The notes under the pieces were generated by a model. That model did no database searches, was not told where the DNA came from, and saw only the letters and a program-made list of their open reading frames with translations. Below, piece by piece: positions 1-8,975 of a stretch of 33,852 nt of DNA. Within the stretch, counting starts at the first letter, position 1. Each line of letters starts with the position of its first letter. The DNA is taken from positions 1 to 33,852 of the forward strand of contig VXLJ01000007.1 of assembly GCA_009841635.1 (NCBI GenBank). Reading direction: 5' to 3'. The position numbers and the translations under genes were made by a program. Source of the stretch: Gammaproteobacteria bacterium (GTDB taxonomy: Bacteria; Pseudomonadota; Gammaproteobacteria; Pseudomonadales; Azotimanducaceae).

Positions 1-402
1 CAATCGACCGGCCTGCGGACTTGGATTCGGAGCACCGTCACATACTGGGGTGCGCGCCAAGTCGTCGAGTTGGCGTCGGTCCTTCCGCTTAGAGAGGTAC
101 CCTCTTTGCTCTCTTGTTGTGCTGGATGCGTCTCCTACACGGGCAAGTGGAGCACGCCCTTGAGCCAACGATCTTAAACCGGATGGGCCGAGACCAGTTG
201 CGGGCTCGGTCGCCGAAGGCGATATAGTGCAAACCAGCCAATGCGACGATCATGCAGAATCAGAGCCTCTGCTAGAGCCGCAGACGAGAGGGTCTTTTTG
301 GCGCAGCCGGCGTTGATTCGCAACGAGGTGGGGACAATGGTCCAAAGAGACGCGAGACAAGGCTGCGTGGGCCACGGCTGGTAACCAGCAGTATTATTTG
401 AA
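1..402. other. Left-edge stretch without a supported gene
   Basis: This stretch is G+C-rich and I recognise no gene in it. Frame 1 of the + strand is open from the window edge to a TAA at 175-177 (58 codons), so it could be the 3' end of a gene cut by the edge, but the translated peptide resembles no family I know. The rest up to 402 has no convincing coding signal. An in-frame TAA at 382-384 separates it from the following endonuclease gene. Confidence 0.3.
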
Positions 403-1332
403 GTGGGTCCGCTCAAGGTTTGGCCGGTGGATAAAGAGGACTTCCTAGGGCGGATTCGCGAGCTCAACGTGTGGAAGGCCAACGGCAGGCGGGCTCCGCA
501 CAAGCCGTTGCTATTACTGCTGGCCCTTGGTCGTTTGCAAAGGGGAGAACCGCGGCTCGCGCAGTTCGAGGAGATCGATCGATCGCTGTCGAATCTGCTT
601 CGCTTGTTCGGACCGCCGAACAAGGTTCATCACGCGGAGTATCCGTTTGGTCGGTTGCGAAACGAAGGACTCTGGGAGATTCCGGACGAAGCAGGACTGC
701 CGATAACAAGTGCTGGCGATTTGCACAAGCGTACGCTGTTGCGAGAGCGGATCAAAGGGGGACTTCCCGAGAGCATCTATCGGATGCTGCTGTCTGATCG
801 GGAACTGATAACGAGTACCGCGCAGCTACTTCTCGAGGGCCATTTTCCAGCGTCGCTGCACGATGACATTCGAGAGGCCGTCGGGCTGTCGTGGGAGCGG
901 ATGGTACGAGACGCACTTGTCGCGCGAGACCCGAACTTTCGTTCCGCCGTGCTGCGCGCCTATGAGCGTCGATGCGCGGTCTGCGACTACGACATCCGGC
1001 TCGGCGATGACTTGCTCGGATTAGAGGCGGCTCACATTAAGTGGCATGCGGCGGGCGGGCCTGATGATGTGTGCAACGGCTTGGCGTTGTGCGGCTTCCA
1101 CCACAAAGCACTCGATCGAGGCGCGTGGGGTCTGGAGCCCTCGAATGACGGGTTTCGGATCCTCGTCGCCAGCGATGTTCACGGCCAAAGCGCTGCGCTG
1201 CGGTGGCTCCGGGACTTCCACGGAGCGCGCCTGAGGCATCCTTTGTCGGATTCGGACGTACCCTTGCTCCGGCACGTAGAGTGGCATTGGCGGCAGGTGT
1301 TCCTTCAACCGTCTTTGCCGATGCCCGACTGA
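403..1332 (+). CDS. Phosphorothioated-DNA-binding HNH restriction endonuclease (type IV-like)
   Basis: Predicted modification-dependent nuclease that recognises DNA with a sulfur-modified (phosphorothioate) backbone and cuts it with a C-terminal HNH domain, acting on incoming DNA in the cytoplasm. The N-terminal ~150 residues match the sulfur-binding-domain (SBD) family: the basic RRAPHKPLLLLLALG block at residues 29-43 and the YPFGRLRNEGLW block at 80-91. The HNH domain covers about 188-245: CAVC (C191, C194), the EAAHIKWH block with H211, N225, C230 and the FHHK pair H233/H234. The length of 309 aa fits the single-polypeptide SBD-HNH family. The start is GTG at 403, the first start after the in-frame stop at 382. 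From memory the family usually has YPFW where this protein has YPFG (G83), a possible change next to the sulfur pocket. No dnd or ssp modification genes are in the window, so it would act alone as a type IV enzyme. Composition differs from the genes to the right, which suggests transfer. Confidence 0.88.
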   Translation: MGPLKVWPVDKEDFLGRIRELNVWKANGRRAPHKPLLLLLALGRLQRGEPRLAQFEEIDRSLSNLLRLFGPPNKVHHAEYPFGRLRNEGLWEIPDEAGLPITSAGDLHKRTLLRERIKGGLPESIYRMLLSDRELITSTAQLLLEGHFPASLHDDIREAVGLSWERMVRDALVARDPNFRSAVLRAYERRCAVCDYDIRLGDDLLGLEAAHIKWHAAGGPDDVCNGLALCGFHHKALDRGAWGLEPSNDGFRILVASDVHGQSAALRWLRDFHGARLRHPLSDSDVPLLRHVEWHWRQVFLQPSLPMPD

Positions 1333-2074
1333 TCCTGGGCGGTTGTACAAGAGTAGCGCGAACGCCTGCGACAACACCCGACTAAGGGTCTGGCCGCTGG
1401 GGCGTGTCACGAGGCTACGCGAGGGGTAGGAGCGTCATGTATTGGCAGTTGGCAGTGTCTTGACGTCGTGAGATGGGAACTCGCTTGGGGGGGCGGCATG
1501 GATGGTGAGACCGAATCCGCCGCGAACGTCGCCGTACGTATTTGACGAGAGGCTGCGGGAGGATGTGGGAATCGAATGCGGCGTTGAGCTTTTTGTGGGC
1601 AGAGCCAAGGGTCAAAAACACCTCTGGTTTGCATCGGTCGCGAAACGTCTTGCGTGGAATTTCGCGCATACAAACAGGATGTTAGTGTTGCAATTTACAC
1701 TGATTTAGTTCGGTCTGTAAGGGCTCAGAAAAATCCTAGGGGACGTCAATCTATTGGTATCGTACCTGTCTCTTGTACCACAAAAATCAGCTCTATATCA
1801 ATGTCACTTCTGCGTTATGCGCAAAATTACGTCGCGTCGTTCGAAAAATCACAGACTGTCGTGCTTCGAGGGACAGTTCCCTGACATCGCTTGGTTTCGC
1901 ATCGATGTCCGCAAGTTGGTGCTGTTTTACCCCAATCGCCTGATTATTTAATCAGTTAACAGACCTACTATGCCTCTCCAGTTGACAAAGTACTCTCAAA
2001 TGGTGCGTGCAACGCTCTTGTAATGGTCAAACTCTCTTAATACGAACTCGTAATAGCAGGAAAATTAGTAGCGT
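1333..2074. other. 742-bp intergenic stretch with a composition shift
   Basis: No protein gene is supported here; short overlapping open frames on both strands (up to 88 codons) show no recognisable family. The first ~300 bp keep the G+C-rich character of the endonuclease gene. From about 1650 the DNA becomes clearly A+T-richer and stays like the rest of the window, so a junction between two DNAs of different origin probably lies near 1600-1700. No direct repeat, tRNA or integrase marks the boundary. The right half holds a 16-bp palindrome at 1940-1955 and presumably the promoter of the 2075 gene, but I could not place convincing -35/-10 boxes. Confidence 0.5.
1940..1955. promoter_or_regulatory. 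16-bp palindrome upstream of the TPR/FG-GAP locus
   Basis: A perfect inverted repeat, CTGATTA-TT-TAATCAG, lies about 120 bp before the start at 2075. It has the size and symmetry of an operator for a dimeric regulator. Its position upstream of the first gene of the envelope locus makes a regulatory role plausible, but no regulator gene lies nearby and it could be a chance A+T-rich palindrome. Confidence 0.3.
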
Positions 2075-5000
2075 ATGCTCACCCAAACTAGCCCGTTGAG
2101 CTGTTTTCAATCGCAAAAATCTCGTCGTCACGTATTGCAGTCCCGAGCACGAACCTCACTTCTACTTATTTTCGCAGTTTCTCTAATCATCGCCGGCTGT
2201 GGTGCACAGGATACAGAAGTTTCACCTGAGGCCATCAAATTTAATGATCGAGGCGTTGCGAAGATGGGGCAGTTCCAATATGCTGCAGCCTATGACGACT
2301 TTACTCGTGTCACTGAACTCGAACCGCGATGGGAGGTTGGACTTGTAAATCTCGCCATTGCGACCTTGAATCGTCAAAACCCGGATGACGAGCTGCTCAC
2401 GCTTGAGACGTTAGAAAAGGTGTTAGCGCTAAATCCGACAAATGTTCGAGCGCAATATACCTCAGGGATTGTGAATCTCTACCTTGGTAATACTGCTGAG
2501 GCCATTGAGTTTCTTACTACATCTGTAAACCTAGATCCTAATGATGCTTTCGGCACCTATTTCCTTGGACAAGCACATCTACAAGCCGGGCAATACGAGC
2601 AGGCGCAACAATGGCTGCTTAAAACACTTGAATTGAATGCTGCAATTCGCAGCGCATATTGGGCTGCCGCTACGGCATCACGCAGATTGGGTGAAATTGA
2701 TAGAGCGACTGAGTTAATTGAGGACTATCAAGAGTTCGAGCACAATCCATTGAGCATTTCAGCGGGTTTCTCCTATAAGCAGATGGGTCCTAAAGCCGAA
2801 GCCCAATCTGTCATAAAAAACACTGTGCTCACGCAAGCCAAACCTGCAGGTCCATTATTTGTTGAACCACGAGTCATCACTGAAAACGCTCAGGGTATCT
2901 TCTCCGTTTCAAGTCATGATCTCAATGGCGACGGTCACTGGGACTTGCTGTTGAGCAACAAAGAAAACACCCAAATTTGGATGGGTGGCGAGCGTGGCTT
3001 TGAATCACTCAAACTTCAGGCTGCAATACCAGCACATTTGGCTAGTGCGTGGGGTGATCTTGACAATGACGGTCCCGTAGAACTGATCACCTGCGGCTTA
3101 GAGGGCCTAACCACGTTCAATGTTGACTTTAACCAAGCGATGGTTTCGCCTCGGCAAAAAATCGACGAGACGAGCTGCACGTCGCTACGCGTCGTAGACA
3201 TAGACCACGATGGCGCACTGGACATCATTGCAAGTGGGTCACTAGGCTCTAGCACTTGGCGTAACAATCGGAATGGCGGGTTTCAACTAAACGAAGCTCT
3301 TCGCATTGGTAGTCCAATCCGACAAGTTCTATTAGAAGACTTCGATCGAGATCGAGACGTCGATCTGATTTTTGTGGGCCTGGGTTCACCAAACGTCGCA
3401 CTGCGCAATGAGCTCACCTGGCGCTATGCAGCGTTTCCCGACCTGAATCAGCTCGAACAAGAGAGTTTTCTTGCCGCCACAAGTTTTGACATTAACCTGG
3501 ATGGCAGAGTAGAGCTAGTCGCTGCGACGCGCCGCGGCTCTCTTGACGTGTGGGAATCGCATGCGGCAGCTTGGCACAGAGATTCATTAGACATTGCTTT
3601 CGATTCAATCCTTAGTCTCGACGGACAAGATTTTGATGGTGATGGCAAGATTGATTTGTTCATCGCACATGAGGCTGGATTTACCGTCATTGACCCTCGC
3701 TCAATGGCCGAGTTGTCGGATATCAAGATACCGAACTTGCGACAAGCACTCCCGATTTTTGGTTCGCCAAACGAAGGCTGGGGAGTTTTGGCGATCACAG
3801 ATCAAAATATGACTTACTACGCACCTGGAATTGGTCGTTATCCGTTGCTTGCGGTCCTACCTAGCGGTAAAAGCAGCGCTGATCAAATGCGCTCCAACGC
3901 CTCTGGCATTGGTGTTTACGCGAAACTTCGGACCGATACTCGCTGGAGCCTCGCGAGCAATTTCGCCTCGCATTCGGGGTCTTCGCAAAGTTTGCAACCG
4001 CTCGTATTCGGCTCCGGGGGTGCTGCCCAAGCTGATTACATTGAACTGCTCTGGTCCGATGGCGTAACGCAATCCGAACGCAATTTAGCGTTTGGGCAAG
4101 TACATCGAATCGACGAAATCCAACGCCAGCTAGCGAGTTGTCCTGTCGTATTTGTCTGGAATGGTTACAAGTACGAGTTTGTAAGTGACGTTTTAGGAGT
4201 CGCGGCGTTAGGTTACTTCGCTGAACCAGATACAACCACGCCTGTTCGACCTAATGAGAGGTTACTACTGCCAGAAGGATTATTGAAAGCACGGAATGGT
4301 AAATTTGAAGTCAAGATTGGCGAGCCTATGGAAGAAGTTCTATATCTTGACTCAGCATCGTTGCTCTACGTGGATGTACCGCAAGTACTAGACATGGTCA
4401 TTGATGAGCGATTGAGCATTCAAAGCGTGGAACCGACTGGTGAACCGATCTACTTCAGTGAAGTGTATACGCCCGTGAACGCTCACTCGGGTGACAACCC
4501 AGATGTTCTCGAAGAGCTACTCAAAGCAGATCGATACGCTGTGGATCCGGGAGCCGTCGATAAACGGTTTATTGGTTTGACGAGTAAACCCCACACGCTA
4601 ACGATGGAATTTGCCGACGAATTACCGACTGAACACATTGTCATGGTAATTGACGGGTGGGTTGAGTTTCCTTATTCACAAACTTCGTTTAGTGCCTTCA
4701 GTACCAACACTAGCTATAGAGCACCGACACTCGAAGCCCGGGATGGGAACGGTGATTGGCAAATCGTCATGCAACAATTTGGCTTTCCCGCAGGCATGCC
4801 TCGACAAATGGCACTGCCTCTCCCAATGCTGCCTGATGGAACGACGGCCTTACGACTGACTTCAAATCTTGAGGTTTACTGGGATCGCATTCGGATTGTG
4901 CGTCAAGAGACGGCTGCTGACTTTCCGATACATAGCACATCGTTGGTGAGAGCGGTGGTCCGAGCCCCGGGCTATGCGAAACGCACAACTAAGTCACAAC

Positions 5001-5371
5001 GCGTACCTTATTACGATTATGACGAGCGCTCGCCCTATTGGGATGCGAAATTCGCGAATGGTTTTTATACGGCAATGGGGCCTGCTACAGAGCTAGTTGA
5101 AACGGTCGATAGTGCTGTCGCAATCATTGGCAGTGGTGAAGAAGTTCATTTGGAGTTTACCGTACCGCCAACTTTGAAAGATGGTTTGCGTCGTTTCTAC
5201 ATACTTGACTTTCATGGTTGGGCTAAGGATATGGACATGTATACGAGCACTGGCGATACGGTTCAACCCATACCCCAATTGAGCGATACAACACCAGCAG
5301 AACTCACGAGGCGAAAAGAACTACACGAAAAATACAACGTTCGCTATCAAAGTGGTTTAGCGAGGCCGTAG
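2075..5371 (+). CDS. TPR + FG-GAP + UnbV-like lipoprotein (CRTAC1-like fusion)
   Basis: Large predicted lipoprotein of 1098 aa. A basic, then hydrophobic N-terminus ends in a lipobox at residues 39-42 (I-A-G-C), so the mature protein should be lipidated at C42 and face the periplasm or cell surface. Residues ~52-225 are TPR-like helical repeats. Residues ~265-585 carry FG-GAP/VCBS-type repeats with calcium-loop motifs at about 282 (DLNGDG), 328 (DLDNDG), 375 (DIDHDG), 422 (DFDRDR, final Gly lost), 472 (DINLDG) and 519 (DFDGDG), consistent with a beta-propeller. Residues ~607-680 resemble the ASPIC/UnbV domain. The last ~410 residues (from the CPVVFVWNGYKYEF block near 689) are a further, mostly beta region I cannot assign. 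The next TPR lipoprotein starts 17 bp downstream, so the genes are probably cotranscribed. The ligand is unknown; the family points to adhesion or a surface scaffold rather than catalysis. Confidence 0.8.
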   Translation: MLTQTSPLSCFQSQKSRRHVLQSRARTSLLLIFAVSLIIAGCGAQDTEVSPEAIKFNDRGVAKMGQFQYAAAYDDFTRVTELEPRWEVGLVNLAIATLNRQNPDDELLTLETLEKVLALNPTNVRAQYTSGIVNLYLGNTAEAIEFLTTSVNLDPNDAFGTYFLGQAHLQAGQYEQAQQWLLKTLELNAAIRSAYWAAATASRRLGEIDRATELIEDYQEFEHNPLSISAGFSYKQMGPKAEAQSVIKNTVLTQAKPAGPLFVEPRVITENAQGIFSVSSHDLNGDGHWDLLLSNKENTQIWMGGERGFESLKLQAAIPAHLASAWGDLDNDGPVELITCGLEGLTTFNVDFNQAMVSPRQKIDETSCTSLRVVDIDHDGALDIIASGSLGSSTWRNNRNGGFQLNEALRIGSPIRQVLLEDFDRDRDVDLIFVGLGSPNVALRNELTWRYAAFPDLNQLEQESFLAATSFDINLDGRVELVAATRRGSLDVWESHAAAWHRDSLDIAFDSILSLDGQDFDGDGKIDLFIAHEAGFTVIDPRSMAELSDIKIPNLRQALPIFGSPNEGWGVLAITDQNMTYYAPGIGRYPLLAVLPSGKSSADQMRSNASGIGVYAKLRTDTRWSLASNFASHSGSSQSLQPLVFGSGGAAQADYIELLWSDGVTQSERNLAFGQVHRIDEIQRQLASCPVVFVWNGYKYEFVSDVLGVAALGYFAEPDTTTPVRPNERLLLPEGLLKARNGKFEVKIGEPMEEVLYLDSASLLYVDVPQVLDMVIDERLSIQSVEPTGEPIYFSEVYTPVNAHSGDNPDVLEELLKADRYAVDPGAVDKRFIGLTSKPHTLTMEFADELPTEHIVMVIDGWVEFPYSQTSFSAFSTNTSYRAPTLEARDGNGDWQIVMQQFGFPAGMPRQMALPLPMLPDGTTALRLTSNLEVYWDRIRIVRQETAADFPIHSTSLVRAVVRAPGYAKRTTKSQRVPYYDYDERSPYWDAKFANGFYTAMGPATELVETVDSAVAIIGSGEEVHLEFTVPPTLKDGLRRFYILDFHGWAKDMDMYTSTGDTVQPIPQLSDTTPAELTRRKELHEKYNVRYQSGLARP

Positions 5372-5388
5372 CTTATGGCTGTAAACGC

Positions 5389-6738
5389 ATGAAATCATTG
5401 GTAAAAACGATAGCTGCATGGGTGATTCTGAGCTTAGTTAGCGGTTGCGGTAGCAATAGTGAAAACGCGGACATCGGCGATGTCACGAGCTTGACCACGC
5501 TTGCCTTCGTCCACGTTGACCCAGAAGTTCAAGCATTTCTTACGCGAAAACAAACTGAAGTAAAGCGTAAACCGACTGATGCAAAGCTATTAGGGGAATT
5601 TGGTATGGCGCTGGAAATGAACGGCTATCCTGATTCCGCACTTCGTGCATACCAGCTTGCCGCGAATCTCGATCCCAATGCACCAGAATGGCCCTACTAC
5701 GAATCCATGGTGCTCGCAGCTAAGGGTAGCTATGAAAGAGCTATCGCAGCGATGGACCGTTCAATCGCAAGCGACGCGGATTATGGGCCAGCTTGGATAT
5801 GGAAAGGTCGGTTCCATTTCGAGCTGAATGAGTTAGGTGAAGCGGAAGCTGCATTCGATCAAGCTGCCGACAACGGCTTTTTGATTACGGCTGAGGTCGG
5901 TAAAGCGCAAATCATGATTCGTCAAGAAGATTATCAAGCAGCGCTAGATAGCCTCCTCCCAATGCAAAGTGGTATTGACCATGCCCACATTGATAGACTG
6001 ATTGCAACGGCAGAGACCAAGCTGGGTTTGCCTCTTAGTAAAAAGAGGGAGGAAATTGACGAAACAGGCGGTGAAATTGGTTTTCCCGATCCAAGAAGTT
6101 TTACGAAACGTTCCTTTGAAGTGAGTATTAGTGCTGCTTTGACGGCTTTTCAACGTTTATTAAGCATGTCAGAGAGGCGTGAAGACGCATTCAATCTAAT
6201 CGATGATCTCTATGACAAACACCCTCATATCGAACGAGTTGCAATCGCCAAAGCACAGAGCCTAAGCGAACGCAAGGAATACGACCATCTACGTATGATG
6301 CTTAGAGATGCGATGGAACGTTGGCCAAATCAAGCTGCATTCGTGGTGGGACTTGCTGAACTAGAAATCGCCGAAGGCAATACACGCGAAGCATTGAAGA
6401 CGTTGCGTCAAGTTGTGTCCCGCAATGACAGCTACCAATGGGCTTTTCTACAAATGGGCATTGCACATGGACACTTAGGTGAATTCGATCAAGCCATCGC
6501 GTCTCTTAAGCGCGCGAATGTTCTGCGTGAGGGCGTACAACCACACTATTACTTAGGTCATGCGTACGCCGAGAAGCGAGAATGGGATTCAGCGTTTTGT
6601 CATATGCGCCGCGCAGAACAACTCGATGCGGACTTCATGGACGTACGTGACCATGCACAAGCTCTCGCGGCCATGAGCAACGTCAGCGAGGATGAGGAGG
6701 CACGCGAGGCAACTTGTGCTGAGGTTCTTTCTTCGTAG
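5389..6738 (+). CDS. TPR-repeat lipoprotein
   Basis: Predicted 449-aa lipoprotein with a short signal sequence ending in V-S-G-C (residues 17-20), lipidated at C20. The rest is almost entirely alpha-helical TPR-like repeats, in two blocks around residues 50-215 and 245-435, with the usual spacing of small and aromatic residues (for example the A-x-x-A-Y-Q-x-A and YYLGHAYAEK patterns). TPR arrays bind proteins, so it is most likely an envelope scaffold. It begins 17 bp after the TPR/FG-GAP fusion gene, and its 3' end overlaps the following FG-GAP gene by 47 bp, which implies cotranscription and probably coupled translation. No enzymatic motif is visible and the partner is unknown; the overlapping CRTAC1-like protein is the obvious candidate. 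Confidence 0.8.
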   Translation: MKSLVKTIAAWVILSLVSGCGSNSENADIGDVTSLTTLAFVHVDPEVQAFLTRKQTEVKRKPTDAKLLGEFGMALEMNGYPDSALRAYQLAANLDPNAPEWPYYESMVLAAKGSYERAIAAMDRSIASDADYGPAWIWKGRFHFELNELGEAEAAFDQAADNGFLITAEVGKAQIMIRQEDYQAALDSLLPMQSGIDHAHIDRLIATAETKLGLPLSKKREEIDETGGEIGFPDPRSFTKRSFEVSISAALTAFQRLLSMSERREDAFNLIDDLYDKHPHIERVAIAKAQSLSERKEYDHLRMMLRDAMERWPNQAAFVVGLAELEIAEGNTREALKTLRQVVSRNDSYQWAFLQMGIAHGHLGEFDQAIASLKRANVLREGVQPHYYLGHAYAEKREWDSAFCHMRRAEQLDADFMDVRDHAQALAAMSNVSEDEEAREATCAEVLSS

Positions 6739-8416
6739 TCACGTTCCCATTCACCAGCTTGCTCGCATACACGCAATCATTTTGATTGGTCTGCTCAGTG
6801 GATGCACAATCGAACGTGATGATTTAGCAAAGGCACCTTGGTTTGAAGATGTCGCGCAATCAAATGGCCTGACGTTTAAGCATGATCCCGGCGCGACCGA
6901 CGAGCGTCTGCTGCCTGAAATCATGGGTAGTGGCGTTGCTCTTTTAGACGTCGAAAACGACGGTGATTTGGATTTGTACTTAATTCAAAACGGCGGCCGA
7001 TTAAAAGATGCTCAACGCTCAGGCAATGAGTTATTCCTGAACGATGGGAACGGTAATTTCCTCCGTTCAGACGGTGGTTTGTCAGATACCGGTTACGGCA
7101 TGGGGGTCGCAACCGGTGATTACGACAATGATGGGTATGTCGATATTTATGTGACAAACGTAGGAGCCAATCAACTGTATCGAAATAACGGCGACGGATC
7201 GTTCCACAACGTTACGACGGAAGCAGATGTTGCTGATTCAGGCTTCGGCACAGCAGCTCTCTTCGGCGATTTCGACACAGATGGCGATCTTGACCTGTTT
7301 AGTGTGAACTATGTCGCGTGGGACTATTCGATCGAACGTCCGTGTTTTGACTACGACACGGGCATTCGCAATTACTGCGACCCTGGTAATTACGATGCAC
7401 CAACTCACGATGTGTTGTATCGCAATAACGGCGACGGCACCTTTAGTGACATTACGTTATCAGCTGGCATCGCGTCGGCGAAGGGTAATGGTTTAGGCGC
7501 TGTGTCCGCTGATTTCAACGGGGACGGTCAATTGGATATATATGTGGCAAACGACAAGACACCAAACCATCTCTGGATCAATCAAGGCAACATGCATTTT
7601 GTAGAGGAAGGATTCAAACGCGGTGCGGCAATTGATGACCATGGCATCGCGAAAGCCGGTATGGGTGTTGTAGCTCGGGACATAGACCTTGATAACGACG
7701 TCGATCTCATCGTGGTGAACATACAAGGCGAAACCGATTCGTACTATCGAAACGATGGTGCTTACTTCAGCGATGTAAGCGCTCAAGTTGGTCTGACACG
7801 ATTCAGTCGTTCATTCACAAGGTTTGGTGTCGCGCTGACAGACTTTGACCATGATGGCCGACTGGATTTCTATGAGGCTAATGGTCGCGTCACGTTTGCC
7901 ACGGAATCTATCTCATCAGATCCGTATGCGGAACCTAACACGCTTTTCACTGGCAGCATCGGTTTGCCTTTTAAGTACGTCCAACCAGCTGAAATTCAAA
8001 AAGGAAGCCTAGCGGTACACACAAGTCGAGCAGTTGCTGCCGGCGATATCGACAACGATGGAAAGATTGATTTAGTCGTCACAAATCGAGACGCACCTGT
8101 TTACCTACTAAGAAACGTCACAAAGGAGTATGGCACCTGGTTAAGCGTGGAACTATTGACACAGGCCGGCGCACCGGCGCTACATGCGCAGCTTCAGCTG
8201 AAAACTGACCTTGGCCACTATCACACCAGTGTTCAAGTCGCCGGCAGTTATTTAGCGGCTAATTCCCCGGCTATTCATCTGACGTTCCCGACCGAGCCTG
8301 TGATTGTGCAAGCGTCCGTGCGTTGGGCTGATGGTGCAGAGCAAAGGGTCGACTTTTTACCGCTAAATCAAAAGTCGGTAATTACGCGCGCAGAGTCGAG
8401 CACGTCGTTGAACTAG
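6692..8416 (+). CDS. CRTAC1-family FG-GAP/UnbV lipoprotein
   Basis: Predicted 574-aa lipoprotein of the CRTAC1 family. The lipobox is L-S-G-C at residues 35-38. The opening FEDV..SNGLTFKHDPG and LPEIMGSGVALLDVENDGDLD blocks (~51-95) are the usual entry into this family. Seven acidic calcium-type loops, near 86, 143, 193, 274, 330, 384 and 452, suggest a seven-bladed propeller; the one at 330 (DIDLDNDVD) lacks the usual Gly. An ASPIC/UnbV domain follows at ~478-565. The ATG at 6692 gives a rather long n-region before the lipobox; a GTG at 6716 is an alternative start. Either start lies inside the upstream TPR gene, so translation is probably coupled. It meets the - strand SRPBCC gene tail to tail with 19 bp between them. 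A structural or adhesive role is inferred; nothing suggests an enzyme. Confidence 0.85.
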   Translation: MRRHARQLVLRFFLRSHVPIHQLARIHAIILIGLLSGCTIERDDLAKAPWFEDVAQSNGLTFKHDPGATDERLLPEIMGSGVALLDVENDGDLDLYLIQNGGRLKDAQRSGNELFLNDGNGNFLRSDGGLSDTGYGMGVATGDYDNDGYVDIYVTNVGANQLYRNNGDGSFHNVTTEADVADSGFGTAALFGDFDTDGDLDLFSVNYVAWDYSIERPCFDYDTGIRNYCDPGNYDAPTHDVLYRNNGDGTFSDITLSAGIASAKGNGLGAVSADFNGDGQLDIYVANDKTPNHLWINQGNMHFVEEGFKRGAAIDDHGIAKAGMGVVARDIDLDNDVDLIVVNIQGETDSYYRNDGAYFSDVSAQVGLTRFSRSFTRFGVALTDFDHDGRLDFYEANGRVTFATESISSDPYAEPNTLFTGSIGLPFKYVQPAEIQKGSLAVHTSRAVAAGDIDNDGKIDLVVTNRDAPVYLLRNVTKEYGTWLSVELLTQAGAPALHAQLQLKTDLGHYHTSVQVAGSYLAANSPAIHLTFPTEPVIVQASVRWADGAEQRVDFLPLNQKSVITRAESSTSLN

Positions 8417-8435
8417 CGCATTGTTCGCGGCGCGG

Positions 8436-8975
8436 TTATGAAGCTTCTGGTTCAATCGCTCTTCGCCTGATCTCGGCTTGAGCTTCTTGAGCATAGGTTC
8501 TGATGAATTCCTCTTGGTCGACGAACAAAAGCCTCAATATGTTGGCAATAGGATTCAAATAGGTTGCTTCCTCTGTAAAAGTTCCGACAGTGCCAGTACC
8601 TCTAGGTTTGAACTCTGCAATATAACGACCTTCGAAACTCCCCTCAGCTCGCATTTTGAGAACAAGCCAACCCGGTGCGTTTTCTTCTAGCACCTCAAAA
8701 TCGATTTCGAGACCCCCTGACTTGGTCGTCTCCGTCCAGTAGCCTTGGGCGATTCCCATTTCAACTTTCTCAACGTCTGCCCGCCAGTTCGCTTGGCTGC
8801 CGTAGTCTGTGTAGACCTCCCAAACTGACTCGATGGGCGCATCGAATTGGATTTGCACCATAGTTCTTGATGATGTCGGGAGCAATATTGCGACAGCAAC
8901 AATGACCACAAGCACCACGGCAGCGATGACTAAAGAGAGATTGCGTGGTCTAAGCAGTGTTTCTTTAATTGACAT
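8436..8975 (-). CDS. Membrane-anchored SRPBCC (START-like) family protein
   Basis: 179-aa protein with one N-terminal transmembrane segment (about residues 13-33, very rich in Val/Ala/Ile) followed by a START-like/SRPBCC fold. The fold is recognisable by the opening IQFDAPIESVWEVYTDY block (~42-58), then ANWRADVEKVEM, and the closing helix with YAQEAQAEIRRRA. SRPBCC domains form a hydrophobic cavity that binds lipids, polyketides or aromatic compounds; no ligand can be predicted here. The anchor leaves the domain either in the periplasm or on the cytoplasmic face. The ATG start is preceded on the coding strand by GGAG about 8 nt upstream. That GGAG lies in a 12-bp palindrome (8976-8987), so the ribosome site could be partly hidden. 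It lies opposite to its neighbours and is probably a single-gene unit. Confidence 0.75.
   Translation of the reverse strand: MSIKETLLRPRNLSLVIAAVVLVVIVAVAILLPTSSRTMVQIQFDAPIESVWEVYTDYGSQANWRADVEKVEMGIAQGYWTETTKSGGLEIDFEVLEENAPGWLVLKMRAEGSFEGRYIAEFKPRGTGTVGTFTEEATYLNPIANILRLLFVDQEEFIRTYAQEAQAEIRRRAIEPEAS

Noticed and set aside
174-623. Long - strand open frame overlapping the start of the endonuclease gene
   Set aside because: It is antisense to a well-supported gene, its product matches no family, and such frames are expected opposite G+C-rich coding DNA.
1407-1673. Overlapping open frames of 84-88 codons on the - strand
   Set aside because: Neither product resembles a known family, both lie in G+C-rich DNA where long chance frames are common, and no ribosome site supports them.
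1982-1987. TTGACA hexamer upstream of the 2075 gene as a -35 box
   Set aside because: No acceptable -10 box lies 15-19 bp downstream; the nearest TATAAT-like sequence is about 31 bp away.
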